NCBI GenBank assembly: GCA_014904845.1
Contig: MU119226.1
Span: 347,058 to 411,057 of the forward strand
Reading direction: 5' to 3'
Length of the DNA stretch: 64,000 nucleotides
DNA from: Acephala macrosclerotiorum
Taxonomy: Eukaryota > Ascomycota > Leotiomycetes > Helotiales > Mollisiaceae
Part shown: piece by piece, positions 33,211-46,400 of the stretch
How positions within the stretch are numbered: position 1 is the stretch's first letter
Layout of the letters: every line of letters starts with the position of its first letter
Position numbers and translations under genes: made by a program
The notes under the pieces: model-generated
The model's input: the letters and a program-made list of their open reading frames with translations, nothing else
Databases searched by the model: none
What the model was told of the DNA's origin: nothing

Positions 33211-33938
33211 TTCGTCTGTGGCTGTTACTATAAATGTAGTCAGAGTACAGTGTTGTGAAGAGGATAGATAGTCAAACATACCTAACTATATACTGAGGAC
33301 TGCCAGTCCAGATAGTAATGCCTATTGCTTGGTAGCGAATATGAATGTGCGATAAATGATAAATCTCGGAGTGCAGTCGCGATTAAAATACTTATTACCT
33401 AGGAAAGACTATAACTAGAAAATCGTTAGGGTAGGAGCGACCTAATATTCCATTGTCTTCGAACTTCCCTCGCAGTACTCCCAAAAAGCGACACACCAGA
33501 GTACCAGAAAGCTAGGGACATTCATCAGAACGTGAGAATATGACAGCCCGAGGAAACAAGAGCACTCAAGAAATTCCCCAAATCTTACACCGAAGTCTGC
33601 TCAAAACTTCAGTTTCAGACTTCATTATAAAGGCCTAGAGAAGGTAGGACGATTATATCCTCTGAACAAAACTTTATTGAAACGCAAAGTTCAGTCAAGA
33701 AATGGATAGGTAAAGGATCAGAGGGACAAAAGAGAAGAGTGGTATTGGTATCAACTCAATTAAATATGTAAACTAACAGAGCTCCCTTGGACATTACCTC
33801 TTCCTCCAACAGAGCCCATATCGTACCTTCCTTCCTGGGAGCAATTCATACAGCTTCAACGCCAAACGGTAGATTCGTACAAACGTGGCTTCAATGTCTC
33901 GGGGTGTGTAGGTGATTTACATTGTGGCGTGGGTGCGT
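33211..33938. other. intergenic: promoter of tandem gene 1 and 3' region of SSB
   Basis: No gene seen. It holds the second copy of the repeat block (33471-33536). Confidence 0.5.
33471..33536 (+). repeat. diverged direct repeat, copy 2
   Basis: Partner of 27385-27450, same orientation, 6.1 kb apart. It lies upstream of the minus-strand gene at 33210. Confidence 0.6.
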
Positions 33939-34572
33939 TTATTCTGCGACTGGAGCGCCTCCTTCCTCACGCTTTCTGAATTGAAGGACTTCGAGTTTCT
34001 CTATTGCAAGATCAGTATGGGAGAACATAGGAGGATGTGCGAAGGCCCTACGGTGAACTAAGTTTAATGAGCTTCGGCTCTTGCCTTCTGCGTCTTGGTA
34101 GTAGTTCATCGAGGGCTCGGCTTCAACGTAGACGAATGTTCTGAGGGTACGTATTAGCAAATGATCTGCCATTCCGTTGAGTCTGTAGCATTTCATTCCC
34201 ATCGTTTCCGGCCCGGAGCACAACCCATGATCCTTTCACCCATCACCTCTGAATAAAATCCTCCAACATCCACAGAATAGAGAGGAGGACGTACCCCTTA
34301 TCCAAGCTTTGAATGAAATCCCTCTGTGCGCCTTCCGGAACAAAGCTCGTAACATTGAAAAAGCTCGTCTTCTTGTTATCACCTCTTCCGGAATCAGTCG
34401 CAATGCCATATTTCAAGATCTCGCGTCCGGTGCTGGTGGCTTGTAACTCAGGCTGCGCGGTCAATCGTCCAACGATCGTCATTTTGGCAAATGTGTTGCG
34501 ATTCGCGGTGCTAGTTGAGAAGAGGCGGGCTTTGGGGAGAGCGGTGGTGGTGCGGCGGATGACGAACGACAT
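33939..34572 (-). CDS. RIM1: mitochondrial single-stranded DNA-binding protein
   Basis: Three exons: 34572-34295, 34140-34052, 34000-33939, in frame, 142 residues. The N-terminus MSFVIRRTTTALPKARLFST is basic, Ser/Thr-rich and without acidic residues, a mitochondrial presequence. The OB-fold core follows: KMTIVGRLTAQPELQATSTG, ILKYGIATDSG, KTSFFNVTSFVPEGAQRDFI, then the splice DKG-TFVYVEAEPSMNYYQDAEG, and LNLVHQKLEVLQFRKRE at the end. This is the bacterial-type SSB fold used as a tetramer in mtDNA replication and repair (Rim1 in yeast). Without splicing, the second and third exons sit in an extended frame that would look like a different protein. Confidence 0.93.
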
Positions 34573-35497
34573 TTTGAATCTGCGGTTGTGGAGGGTCTGG
34601 ATTCGAGAAGGTTGAAGTTTGCAGGTGGTGAAGAGTTTGGAGATGATTCAAATGCGAGATGGAGTGGGACAGTGAGGTGGTTGTTGGCAGGGTGGTGATG
34701 AGAGCTGGAGTCGCGTTCGAAATGTCGCGTTGACCCCTATCCGGCTAATTTGCAGCATTTTGGACTATCACGTGAAAATGTGGATACCTCAGACTTTAGC
34801 TACAACTTCTTGTCAACTTTCCCCAGAACGGAGAGATTAATCTCTTGCTAATATATGTGGGACTATTGACCAAGAGGCTACCTTTAAATTTTTTTTTTTT
34901 TTTTTTTTTAATAAATATAATACAGAGACTATGGCTCTGCCTACTATTGCCTTCCCTACTTTCTTTCAGACCCTCGCTTCTTCAACCACGACTCACTTCC
35001 CCTAACCGAAAGAGTAAAGGAACAATTCTAGAGCACTAGATTTCTATTTTTACCTCTTCTTATTCATCTGAGTTTATTTCTCTAACACCTACTTATACAC
35101 TTCCATGTACAGAAGCAGAACTGCTCTCGTTCCTACCTGCATCCGCCTTGCCGCCCTCCTTTCCAATCCCTCAAACCAGACCAAGCAAAAACAACAAACC
35201 CTATGTACAAAAGTACTGTGATCCCATCATAACTCTCATAAGCCCGTTCCTCTCCTTTCCCAGGTCTAAGAACCCTCTTTAATTTTCTCTCTTCTCTCCT
35301 TTTGTCTTTTGATGATGTGCGAATTAAAAATTACGTACTGTACTTCGTCTGTATGTATGAACGTATGGTATGGTATCATCTCGTCCATTCCTTCCATCTC
35401 CCATCAATTCCACTTCATTTATAAAACTCCCAACGCCTAACTCCCTGCCAGCCCTTCATCCCATCTCTTTCCTTACCCGAAACTGAGCGAGAAGAAA
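34573..35497. other. intergenic: SSB promoter and 3' region of membrane protein
   Basis: About 0.9 kb. It contains a T-rich run near 34880-34908 and pyrimidine-rich DNA. No coding signal. Confidence 0.5.
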
Positions 35498-38400
35498 TCA
35501 AGCAGCTTTATTAGCAATCCCCTGCATCCTCCTCAACGCCTCCCTATGTGCATCCAACATATCCCCTCTCCTCATCCTCTCATCAAACATCCCATCCCTT
35601 TCCATCCTCCTCCTCTCCTCCATCGCCCTCCTCTTCTCTTCTTCCTGTCTCTCGGCCCACAACTGACTCCTCTGCCTCTCAATCGTATTTATTCCTCCTC
35701 CTATACTCATTCTCCCAGGACCTGCTCCAGCTGCTACACCCCCGGCTTGAAGGTCGTATTGTACAGACGCACGCCAGGAAGCAAGCTGTTGTTCCCTAGC
35801 CATTGGCGAAGGGCCAGACGGGGCCCGGCGCGGTTGATGCGAGTCGAATGGTACGGGAGTATTTTGTAACGGTTGCTGTCCTAGCCCCGTACTCGAAGGG
35901 CTAGAATGGAGTTGTAGACTCGACTGCCTAATCAACTCCCTCCTTTCCCTAAGAGACATATTCTCATCCGCCTCCTCATCACCATACAAAACCGCTCCCG
36001 TATTCGGATAATTATACAAGCTCCCCGCATCACTCTCAGCCCTAACACTCGTCGGCCCACTAGGATGACTACCCGTCCCCGCCGAGCTCGGGAATCTCCA
36101 GGAGCCATTCTCAGGCGTCGAAGAAAGTGTAGTCGAAGGGATATATTTCTGCCTAATCATAGAATCCCGTTTTGAGATTAGGGTTCCGGTACTTCCATAT
36201 GGAACTGAAGGAGTGCTGCTGGGGAATCTGCTGGCGGAAGAGGAGGGCATGTTGGGGGAGTGGGAGGGGAAATCGGATTCGATTGGGGACTCGACGATGG
36301 GTTGGGGGATGCCGGGGGAGGAGACGGAGCGGAATCCGCGGGGGATGCTGGTGGGGTTGGAGATTGAGGAGGATTTTTGGGAAGTGAGGGATTGTTGTGA
36401 CAAGTTGCGGTTTAGATGTTGTTCTTGTAGGTGGAAGCTGGCGGAACTATCGGAGCGTTCGAGGATAGGGTTCTGTGTGACGGCGTATTTGGATTGGATG
36501 GAGTTGGTGTGTGTTTGGGGCGGGTGGTTTGATAGTACGGAGACACTGCGGCTGGGTGCTGGGGCTGGAGTCGCGGTTTCGGCGGTTTGTTGGAGTTCTT
36601 CGACGTTGACGGGTTTTGCTGTCTCGACGGGAGTAGTGGTCGTTTGCTCTTCAGCTGGGTATTCTGCAAGTTTGAGTTCTTCGGGTTCTGGTGCATCGGC
36701 TTGGCTGAGATGCTTGGCCCACTCGTTTGTTCGGTAGCTCATCACAACTCGTGAGAGTTGAGCTGGTAGGCGATTTTTCGTTATACTAGATGGCTTGGAA
36801 TCGACGGTGGAGATGTGTGATTTGGCTTTCTTAGATTCAGGTGCCGCAACGGTCTCGGCATCAAGTTTTGGATCTGTGCTTGTGGTCAAAGATTGTGGAA
36901 CGTTCTCAACACTCTCTTTGGCGGCGCTTTCTGGCTTTGCGTCATCTGCAACGGCCGGCTCCTCCTTCGCTTTCTCCACTTCCGAAGCTGGATCTTTGGG
37001 TTCGGGAGATGCTACTCTACTCATAGGTACCATTTCCGACTCCTGCGGAGGCCCTGCAACCTCAGCGGTATCTGGAGCTTGATGCACCTCAGACCTGATA
37101 CTTCTCATGTCCTCGTCATCGCTGAGACCATCCATAGTAGCTGCAATTGAACTTGCTCGATCATCCTCGATGACTCCTCGAGGAATGATGTCTTCTGTGC
37201 TATGTCCCTCGCCAATTGTGAATGTCCTGGAATTTCTATTCGACAATGGCGATCTTGGGGATCTGAATGAAGCGTGGGACCGTTGGGACAATTTTCTTAG
37301 GATTATCGATCCTGCTGAGAGATGTCCTGATCGTCGCTTTTGAAGTGCTGGGTCTTCGTCCGCAAAAGTTGCAACAGAGGATCGATCATCAGCGAATTCA
37401 TCTTCTGGGACCTTGAATGGAAGAGGCACGACTTCAGGAATAGCATTAGAATTTCGCTTGGAGTGTCGTCCAGAAGATCCTATTTCCAGGTGTGCCTCTC
37501 CGTCAGCTCCAACAACCCTTATCTTCTCTTCTTCTGGAGATGTTGAGTTTCGAGGCGAGGCCAATGTGGGAGATTTCGCGACTGGGATACCGAATTCGTC
37601 AAGCGCAGGAGCTGGCTCCGGGTCCCTTGCCACACGCACAATGATGGGTCCTCCGTCCTTGTTGGTCATGACAAGTCCTGCTCCACTCATCTGGGCAGAT
37701 GACATATCGGCCATTTCGATATTTTCCTCGCCCTTGACCGATGTGACCGTGCTCGTAGGACCCTTCTTCTGACTGTCCATATCGCCAACTCCAGAATCTC
37801 GGCCCGCAGGCTCAATCGATTTATTCGCTTCTTTGTTGCCGTATACAGCTTCCCATTGTCCGCGTTCCTCGGCATTAGCGTGCTCGATACGTCGTCCCAC
37901 GTTTTCTTCCTCCTGCTCCATATTTCGCTCGTCCTTCAGTCTCTCGGCAGCACGCAGAGAGCGTCTTTCCTTGATAATCTTCCAAAGCTTCATCTGTGAT
38001 ACTACTCCGGCAAGGAAAATGACAATGATGGAAGCAAGTTCCACCCTGATTCCTCTGGTCAATGGATATGAAGTCGCTCCGAGAGGAAATAAGTTGCTGT
38101 TGAGAGCCCACAAATAAGCCCAAAATTCTTTCAAACCGGCCCGACTGAAGCAATCAATGCCCATAACCAGCGCAGTCGCACCCCCAAATGACACCAGCAA
38201 AATCAGTCCATAAGGTCGCGTATAGTGGCTGAATGAGGTTGAAAATCCGGCGATCGTCAAGCATGCAATGAAAATAGCTTTCCCGCTGGTAGAAGTTAGA
38301 AGTCCACCAGGTTTAAGAACAAGAAACCACATGCTGAGGCAGAACCCTCCAAGAAGACATCCCAACCCCTCGGTCAGTTCTTGGAAGATGATGGCAGCTC

Positions 38401-39080
38401 CACCCAGTACCAATCCGGTCATTACCACAGCTACAACGTAGGCTCCTTGGATCGCATTGCTGACTGGAGGATTCATAACGTATATGATCAGAACGGTGAC
38501 CGCAAGACTGGCTAGGTACGCTGCGGACAGGTAGATGTGGAGCCATTTGTTCTTGATTCCAACTAAGGTGTATACCGCGCCAGTGAGCATCAAAATTACA
38601 CCTCCAACTGCAAAGCCCGGAGTGACCACAGGAATGATGGGAAGTTCTTGAGGGGTGAGGGTATCTGTTGTCAATCAGCACTGAAGACCACCAGGTAATA
38701 GAAACCATCGTACAGTTATAATTCGAGTTGTTGAAATTGAAGGAAGACGATGGAGTTGCGCTATTGCCAATGATATTCGAAGTGACTGCGGTTATGGTAG
38801 CTTGCGCAGGAGTGGATGATGCCGAGCTCGAGGTCGAATTGGAAGTTGGAGTTATACTAGCGGACTTCGAGTTCTGTGTGGTCGACGCTCCATTTCCCCC
38901 ACTACTAGTTTGCGACGGCTTGTCTGTCTGGGATGTCGAGACGTCGGTGACCGAGTTTGATGAAGTTGTAGGTCCATCACGCCTATGTAAGTGAATTGCC
39001 CATCTGTCTGCAACAGCGACATTCATACAGAAGAATAACAGCAGAATTGCTATAACCCTTGAGCGCGTCGCATGAACCAT
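35498..39080 (-). CDS. TM7S3/TM198-like (DUF4203) multi-pass membrane protein
   Basis: Two exons, 39080-38714 and 38664-35498, joined as NYN-YTLTPQELP, give 1,177 residues. A signal peptide (VIAILLLFFCMNVAVADRWA) is followed by about 85 residues of Ser/Thr-rich sequence, probably an O-glycosylated ectodomain. Next are about seven membrane helices (FAVGGVILMLTGAVYTLVGI, HIYLSAAYLASLAVTVLIIY, AYVVAVVMTGLVLGGAAIIF, and so on to ELASIIVIFLAGVVSQM), the DUF4203 arrangement. The remaining 850 or so residues are a charged, low-complexity cytosolic tail rich in Ser, Pro and Glu, ending in basic helices (EEEKRRAMEERRRMERDGMF). The topology points to the plasma or endomembrane; no biochemical role is established for the fungal proteins. 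The tail has many possible phosphosites. Confidence 0.9.
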
Positions 39081-42000
39081 AGTGGAAACGTGGAGGTCAC
39101 CTCTCCACCGAAGCAGAACCTAGGTATAATATAGAAACGGGGAAGGTTGTCGAAAATGTAAAGAGCGTGAGGTCGAAGCTTTCTTTAGGGCCTAATGAGT
39201 GTGTGGATGAACAGCATCTGCGCGAGACCTGCTGGCGACTCTTCATGCAAAACAAATGTAAAGCATCCGAATGGATAAGTTGAAAGTGTGGAGAGGGATT
39301 TTTCTGGCAGAAAGACAAGGTCTGGTGTTGAGAAAACAGGCAAGACAAACTGGCTAAGACTGCTCGAGTAGTGCCGATCCGGCAACAAGCCAAGCAAGAA
39401 AGGTAGGGCAAGCAAGAGGGGGGCCTAGCTTCCTTCGAGGGTTTGGGCTGAAGTTATTCTAGCATTGACGAATGGGAAGAGCGAATGCGAAGATATAAGA
39501 TTAAACGTGCGTCCAAGCTTCAGACGAAAGAACAAGCTCTGGTACTTACGACTTCGCGAAGGACAAACGCATCGCGACCCCAAGGCGCGAGGCGTCGAAA
39601 GCAGATTGCGATGCCCCCATTTGGTATCGACTGGCCCTTTCTCGTCAGATGTCCCCGGCCAGATTGTGGGCGCTGCATGGCCGCCATGACCATCGTGTCT
39701 GGCTCTCCACCAGCCAAACCGTCCATAGTGCGGTGATCTGCTGCCAGGTAGAGCAGCCCTGGATTAGTCTGGACTGCTGACGCCCAGTTCTGGCTCTCTC
39801 ACGCCGTCTTACGAGTCCGGTTCGCAGGCCGCTGGTGGTGCTGGCGTCCCCAGAGAATGACGCCTCTCATCGCCAGCACGGCGTCTGCGGGCTCGTGGAC
39901 CACTGAGGGCTGGCAGATAGGGGACCTTCGAGACCTTGGTGGAAGGTTTCGAAATGGTTGGATGTGGGAATTACAGCAATGCGTCCACTGGTGACACGAG
40001 GTGAAGTGACAGATTCAGGAGAATCAAGACGTCCAAGCCACCACTGCCATGGTACGGTGCTGACGGCGAGCTCATGACCAGGAGAGAGCCAGGAGAAAAG
40101 TAGACGGATGGAGTTTCGCAGGGGCTGCAATTTCGGAACAATGACATAACCCGCGCTCGGCATGCCCTCATAATCGCGCTTGGCAGTCGTTTTTCCTGGC
40201 GGAAGTTGTGTTGCTTGAGGTCCGGTGCCGTTGGACAGCGGTTCGGTTGAGGAAGAGAAGGGTGAACCTTCTTAGGCGTCAGGGGTTCGAAGCGAGATTG
40301 CATGCGAGCGAGATCTAGTGGGCTGACCCGCCAAGCCTTGACAAGCGTTGAGGTGAAGTGCATTGAGACAAGTGTGGCTGGGCCGGTGAGAGATCGATCA
40401 CCTTTGAGACCGTGTGCTGTTTCTTTTTATTCTCAGGAACTCTTCTCCGTCCTCCACGCAAGCAGTCCTGTGACAAATATAATTAGATATACTTTTCAGC
40501 TGAGCTCCTTCGGTCTGCCGACCTCTCAGCAGCAGATGATGCATGTTGCACGCCCGCAGTCCTGGGGTACAACCATATTGGTGGCTTTAATTAAAAATTC
40601 AGGGACGCGCCTTCATCGACCCAAGAACTCAGGTCTATCTGCTAAATCTCCGCTCAGCCGTTCCTTTACCCGTCCTTAGCCTTATCGCATCGACGACACG
40701 CCATGAGAGCGTCCATGATTATCGATTACAGCATTTATCGATTGCGGTGGGGACTCGACTATCGATGGGAAAAGGAGATGAGATGAAAATTCTTGTTGAT
40801 CCTGCAGATGACTCCACTTCAGTATGGGCTCCACTAGGAAACCCACCGTCCAGGTCGTGAACTGTGCACGAGAGCGGCTTTCATCTCAAACAGCTGAGCC
40901 TCTGAGGACGAACGCGACGAACAGTCTCTCCAGAGGTCGGAATGAACCGCATTTCATGCATCATGCTGTGGAAGGCGTTCCAAGTATCGCCGATAATGGC
41001 TTGATTCTCGCATCATCTTCGCTTCGCTACACTTTGTAGCCAGAGTTTCGGAACACCCGCCAGGAACAAGTGGACTCGATCTTCGGGAACACTGGCTGTT
41101 GTGGACCTTCTTCGACTCTTCGCGACCTCTTCCATTTCTTGATTGTGGCAATTGTCCGGAACACTGGCTAGTGATCCTCCACTTCGGTCATGAATTCAGG
41201 ACCACCGAAGAAACAATTGTCGAATTCCTTCTTGCTCGTCGGGTGAAGCGATATCACACCAGATCTTGTTATCAAATTGAGGTTTCGGTCAGTGAAAATG
41301 ATGCTTGGTACAACAGTTTTGTCTGCAGGATAGCATGAGGAATGTGTATCTGGTCAAGTCCGTTATCCGCTCTGGTGTTCGCGATCGAGTCTGCTCCTTC
41401 TCTTATCCCCTTGACAGCCTCAGCTGCAGGTACCCGTCATGACGAATATCGTTTTCGTCCTCTCTCCCATTGGTCAAAAAATATCCAGTCGTCCGAGAAC
41501 ACAGCAGACAGCCTGCATAATCTCTCACTTCAATTCCTCCGCTCTCCGTTCATAGGATTTAGAGCACGACATGTGACCCCAGACTCCTGTAACACATAGC
41601 GGCAATAACGAGAATTGTTACCATTTTCGCTCGGGTTGGCATATCCAAAGCACAGCAGCATGCGAAGTCTCGAGACTGTTTGTTGTTACTTCGACCAATA
41701 TATGTGCGTCCCGTGACACCGCGGCGTTGTGGTGATCACGCGGAGAGAATGCTAAAGAGACCTTGGAAAGCTGCCCCTGCTCCATACCCTAGCACTCGAT
41801 TAGAAGATTGCTACGTCTCAGACTTCTGATGTCCCTATCAGATCTCTGCCCAATCAAAATTTAGATTCTCCCATTGAACAACTCGTCAAATTTCTCAACC
41901 CATCAAGAAAATCCTCAAATTTCACTCAAAACCACTCACACGCATCACCCACCATACCCCTCCAAAAAGCACATTCCGCTACAGATAGAGTCGAATTTAA

Positions 42001-43494
42001 GCTTATCTATCGAACTCCTATAAGCAATCGCCACATAATTCCGATGACCGGGTTCCCCTTGAAAGCCTTTTCTGCGCTGTCCCACCTTTTGCTTTTCGCG
42101 AATCGAAACACGCTGCTCTAAGAACCCCTTTCAATCTTCGAGGCTCAAAGATGCAACCATCTCGATCTTGAGGGTCCCTTTTTTTGAACCCCTCTTACCA
42201 GTCTTTCTATATAGCGGGGAAACCGGGAAGGTTGGTTACGGGTTGCAAGCATTGGCGGGTGGCGTGGTATCACGTGAGAGGCGAAACTTGTGGTGGACAG
42301 GTATTCAAGGCCTCCTGAATGCCAGTGATCTTGAATTTGAGAGGAACTGAATCCATACATCCTTCGTTTTCACATTCTGAAGGCCGAGAACAATTCCTTG
42401 AAGCGCCGTACAATCTCTCACTCAACCAAGTATCTCCGCATTCCATACGTTATGGGTTAACACTCATTACCAAGTAATTCCGTTTCCGGACAATACTTCT
42501 CTCCACAATCTCACTGTAGGTTTCCTCCGACATGATCTTTACAAAGAGTCTCTACCTAGCTCCAGCTTTGAAATCCAGTTTCTTCTGAATACACGTGAAG
42601 GAGCATAAGTTTATTCCGAAGTTGAATTGTCTTTTCAGGAAAGTTTGAAGGCCAATAGAATTGTTTCCTAACTAATGGTCTTGTTCATTAGTCAGAGAAA
42701 GGGCCGAGAGTTACCTATGTTAAAATCATGCAACAGTCATGAAAAGATCTTAAGAAAAGTTATTTCTTTTAAAGGGGAAGACGGTGGGGCAAGAACAATT
42801 TCTGATAGTCATTTGGACGTCTGAGACTTGAGTTAGGAAGGGTTCCGAGATCGGCTTATCCCTAAGAAGCGGCTTGTTTGTCATCTAATTTAAGTAACTC
42901 AACCCAAACATTCAAACAATCGATCTCTCTAGTTAGGAGACTAACGCACCTAACGTGTACGAAACGTCGAGCAGGAAGAAGACTCCCAGGTCATCTCGAA
43001 CAAGGCACTCGCACGTGATCGTTTGACAACTGGACCCCTGCTCCATAAAATTCCGGAAACTCGAAATCCTGTTTTCACTAGACAGCTGTGCACCTCAAAT
43101 AATGCACCACTCCAAAAATTCCTCTTTTGTCCAAACCTCTTCAAGGCACCAAACTGCAACATTCAGCAAAGAAAACAGAGCTAGGTCGATCTCTTTATCT
43201 ATGTACGGCGCGGCATAGCACCGTTTGCTGTGATTACGTGAGGGACTCACATGGAACCGAACTTTATTCAGCCCGATTTGTTTCCGTTGGGTCCGAGAGC
43301 CAAAGAGAGCACCTGGTTCTCTCGAGGGGTCCAGTGACCGCGTTGATTCCAACGACACAAATCACATTCTTACTGTCGTTCTCCCATCTCTCTTATATGA
43401 CTTCTTACATGGTTGATGTTTTCGTTTTGATAGGAAGGACGTGCAGATGTGAATCGAGGTGAAGCTTGGATGATCCCAGACGAACTAGGACGAG
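39081..43494. other. 4.4-kb gene-free stretch
   Basis: No recognisable gene despite open frames up to 130 codons (39971-40363 minus). The block 39560-40430 is clearly GC-richer than its surroundings and has a 9-bp stem (GTGCTGGCG / CGCCAGCAC) near 39836-39880. From about 41600 to 43490 the DNA is AT-richer and pyrimidine-rich toward the kinase start. The last kilobase may be the kinase's promoter and long 5' leader. No tRNA or transposon ends seen. Confidence 0.5.
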
Positions 43495-46400
43495 ATGGCT
43501 TGCATGCTGAAATCGACGGCGACTGCCAGGGAGAGGGAGTTGTATAGGTTCGTGTACCGCACTCGTTCAAACGTGTACCTGCTGATGAGAATAGATATTA
43601 TAACCCGATTTTGTTCCCATGTCCCAACTCCAACGATGTCGATTCTACAACTTCCAAACCCAAACCCAAAGCCTCGGGTGATCCATGCCTCACTGCCTTC
43701 GCACAACTCGGCGCCTTGAGATTGAACGCCAGACGAGGTCTTATCACAGTCTCGACACGCGACACCGAATACATACTTGCAGAGTCTGGACAGAGATTAT
43801 CGTTGCAACAAGATGACGATGAAGATGATAAATTGTGGCATGGAGTGGGGTTGGTCCAGAACGATAATGGGATGGCGCCGGAAATCACGAAGTTGTTTTG
43901 TGAGGACGATCCGCCATCTCATGTGCTGATTGGAGATTTGAGTAAGCATGAGAGGTTTATGGAGAAGAAGATTGTGAAGGAGGACCCGTATTTGAGGGCT
44001 ATGGCTTGTGTGCCATTGAAGACACCTCTTCATGGGATTGTTATTGGGACATATATAATTGTGGATGATAAGGTTAGGGGGCCGTTGACTGAGAATGATC
44101 TGCAGTTCTTGACGGATATGGCGGTCACGATTATGGATTACCTGGAAGCTGGGCGAGTCAAGAGACAGCAATACCGAGCGGAGAGAATGGTGAAGGCGAT
44201 TGGGTTGTTTATTGAAGGTAAGACGACTTTGAGGGAGTGGTGGATGGAAACGGGACACAGAACACAACATGCGGAGGTGAAGAAGCGGGCTAGGGACAAG
44301 ACGAACTTGGAGAAGTTGGCAGACAAAGAGTTTGGTGTTCAGGAATCGACGGACTATTTTTCGAGGAACAGTCTGCATAACTTTGCGAATGCTTTGGATT
44401 CTCAGCCACGGTCACCATCTTCTTCAGCACCGACTTCTACAGCTCCTTCGGTATCTGGACGAGGGGATGGGCGGCCACCGATCCCGAGAGGTGATTCTCT
44501 CCTCTCCAGCACGGAGGGAACAATCACTTCTCCACAGCATGCATATCACGATGGACGGCCTTCGATGCCGAGAGGAGACACAAATTCGTCAGATACTACA
44601 CCCTCGACATTGGTATCGAGATCGTGGCAAGAGAGGAACAGCTCAGTCACCACCTTCGACACTATCCCAGACCCCACACCCGACCAGGAGAGAACCCACC
44701 ACAGCTCTGTATCTTTCGACCTACCACCAGCAGAAAATCCCATTGAAGGTGAAGTTTCCAAGGAGCTTCAAAACGCAATCCTAACATCAGACATCCGAGG
44801 AGTTTTCGCACGAGCAAGCAACCTCATTAGAGAAGCAATCGGAGTCGATGGAGTCATTTACTTCGATGCCAGCGTTGGTTCTTTTGGTGGTAGTTCAGAT
44901 AAAAACGTTATGGAGGAGAGAGCCCCAGGACCCTTCCATCCTGAACAAGCGATCACAACTAGTGAAGACGACCTAGCAAGAAGAACATCCGACTCCGATG
45001 GCATCGACCCACCTAAAATGGAACCACTCACCCCACAGAACGGCAACGGAACCGAGAAATTCTGCAACATCCTTGGCTTCAGTACCCGGAAACGGTCTAG
45101 TCTACGAGGTCACCAAGCAGCTGAGGAACATCAACGAATGCCAGAAACGATTTTGCGGAAGTTGCTGAAGAGGTATCCTCATGGTAAGGTCTTCAATTTC
45201 GATGAAGATGGTTCGTTCTCTGCTAGCGAGTCGGATCAGAATCCATCGACCAACTTGGATGATGCCCAGATGGATGCTGGGACTGGCAAACCGAAGTCAG
45301 AACATGTGAGGCGACGAAACCGGATCTCGAGAGAACAGGAAGCTGCTGCTATCCTCAGTGTGCTTCCCGGAGCTCGAAGTGTATTCTGGTTTCCTCTGTG
45401 GGATCAGAACCGAGAGAGATGGTTCTCTGGTTCTTTGGTCTGGTCGACATGCGCGACAAGAACGTTGTGTCCTGTCGAAGATATCACGTACCTAGCGGCG
45501 TTCGGCAACAACACAATGGCCGAGATCTCCAGACTCTCGGCCCAAGTCTTGTCAAAGATGAAAACAGACTTCATCTCTAGCATCTCCCACGAGCTTCGTT
45601 CCCCACTCCACGGCGTCCTAGCAAGCGTCGAGTTCCTCCAAGAAACCCAAATGACCGAAATCCAAGCAGAGATGGTAAGCAACATCCACGCCTCCGGAAA
45701 AGTATTACTTGACACTATCAACCACGTCCTCGACTTCTCAAAAGTAAACCGGCGAACGAAAAACAAACGTCGTCTCCCCAAGAAACGGCGCCAGAAACTC
45801 GGTCGAAGAGAATCTATGGACGATGGTGGTGAGGAGAAAGCAGACATCTGCATCCTCTCAGAAGAAGTAATAGAAAGCATCTACGCCGGCCAATCCGTCT
45901 CCAAGAAAGCCCTTGGACTAGCTGGTCACCGTCGTCACGCTTCAATTGGCTCCGAATCTCCCGTCACTGTCATTGTCGACATCCATTATCGTCCTAATTG
46001 GACGTTTGAGATCGATGCTGGGGCTTGGAGAAGAGTTTTGATGAATATTTTTAGTAATGCAATGAAATATACGAAAGCGGGATTCGTGAAGGTTTCTATG
46101 GAAATGGAGGAGGATGTTGCGAGCCATAAGCAGAAGAGGAGGCAGAATTTGGTACTGAGCGTTAAGGATAGTGGGAAGGGGATTGGACAGGAGTTTTTGA
46201 AGCATCAGTTGTATAAGCCGTTTACGCAGGAGGATTCTCTTGCCACAGGGGCGGGGCTGGGATTGAGTATTGTGAAGGCGATTGTTCAAGATCTTGGGGG
46301 CAAGATTGAGTTCCAGTCAGAGCCCGGGACTGGAACGGAAGCTATGGTGAGGATTCCGCTCACGGAGAGGCTGCCGAAGGCGGACAGTTTGAAGTTGGTT

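Noticed and set aside
39836..39880. 9-bp inverted repeat GTGCTGGCG / CGCCAGCAC
   Set aside because: Short stem with a long loop in GC-rich DNA; expected by chance and not next to any gene.
39971..40363. 130-codon minus-strand frame
   Set aside because: No domain, no splice-supported extension, overlapping frames on both strands.
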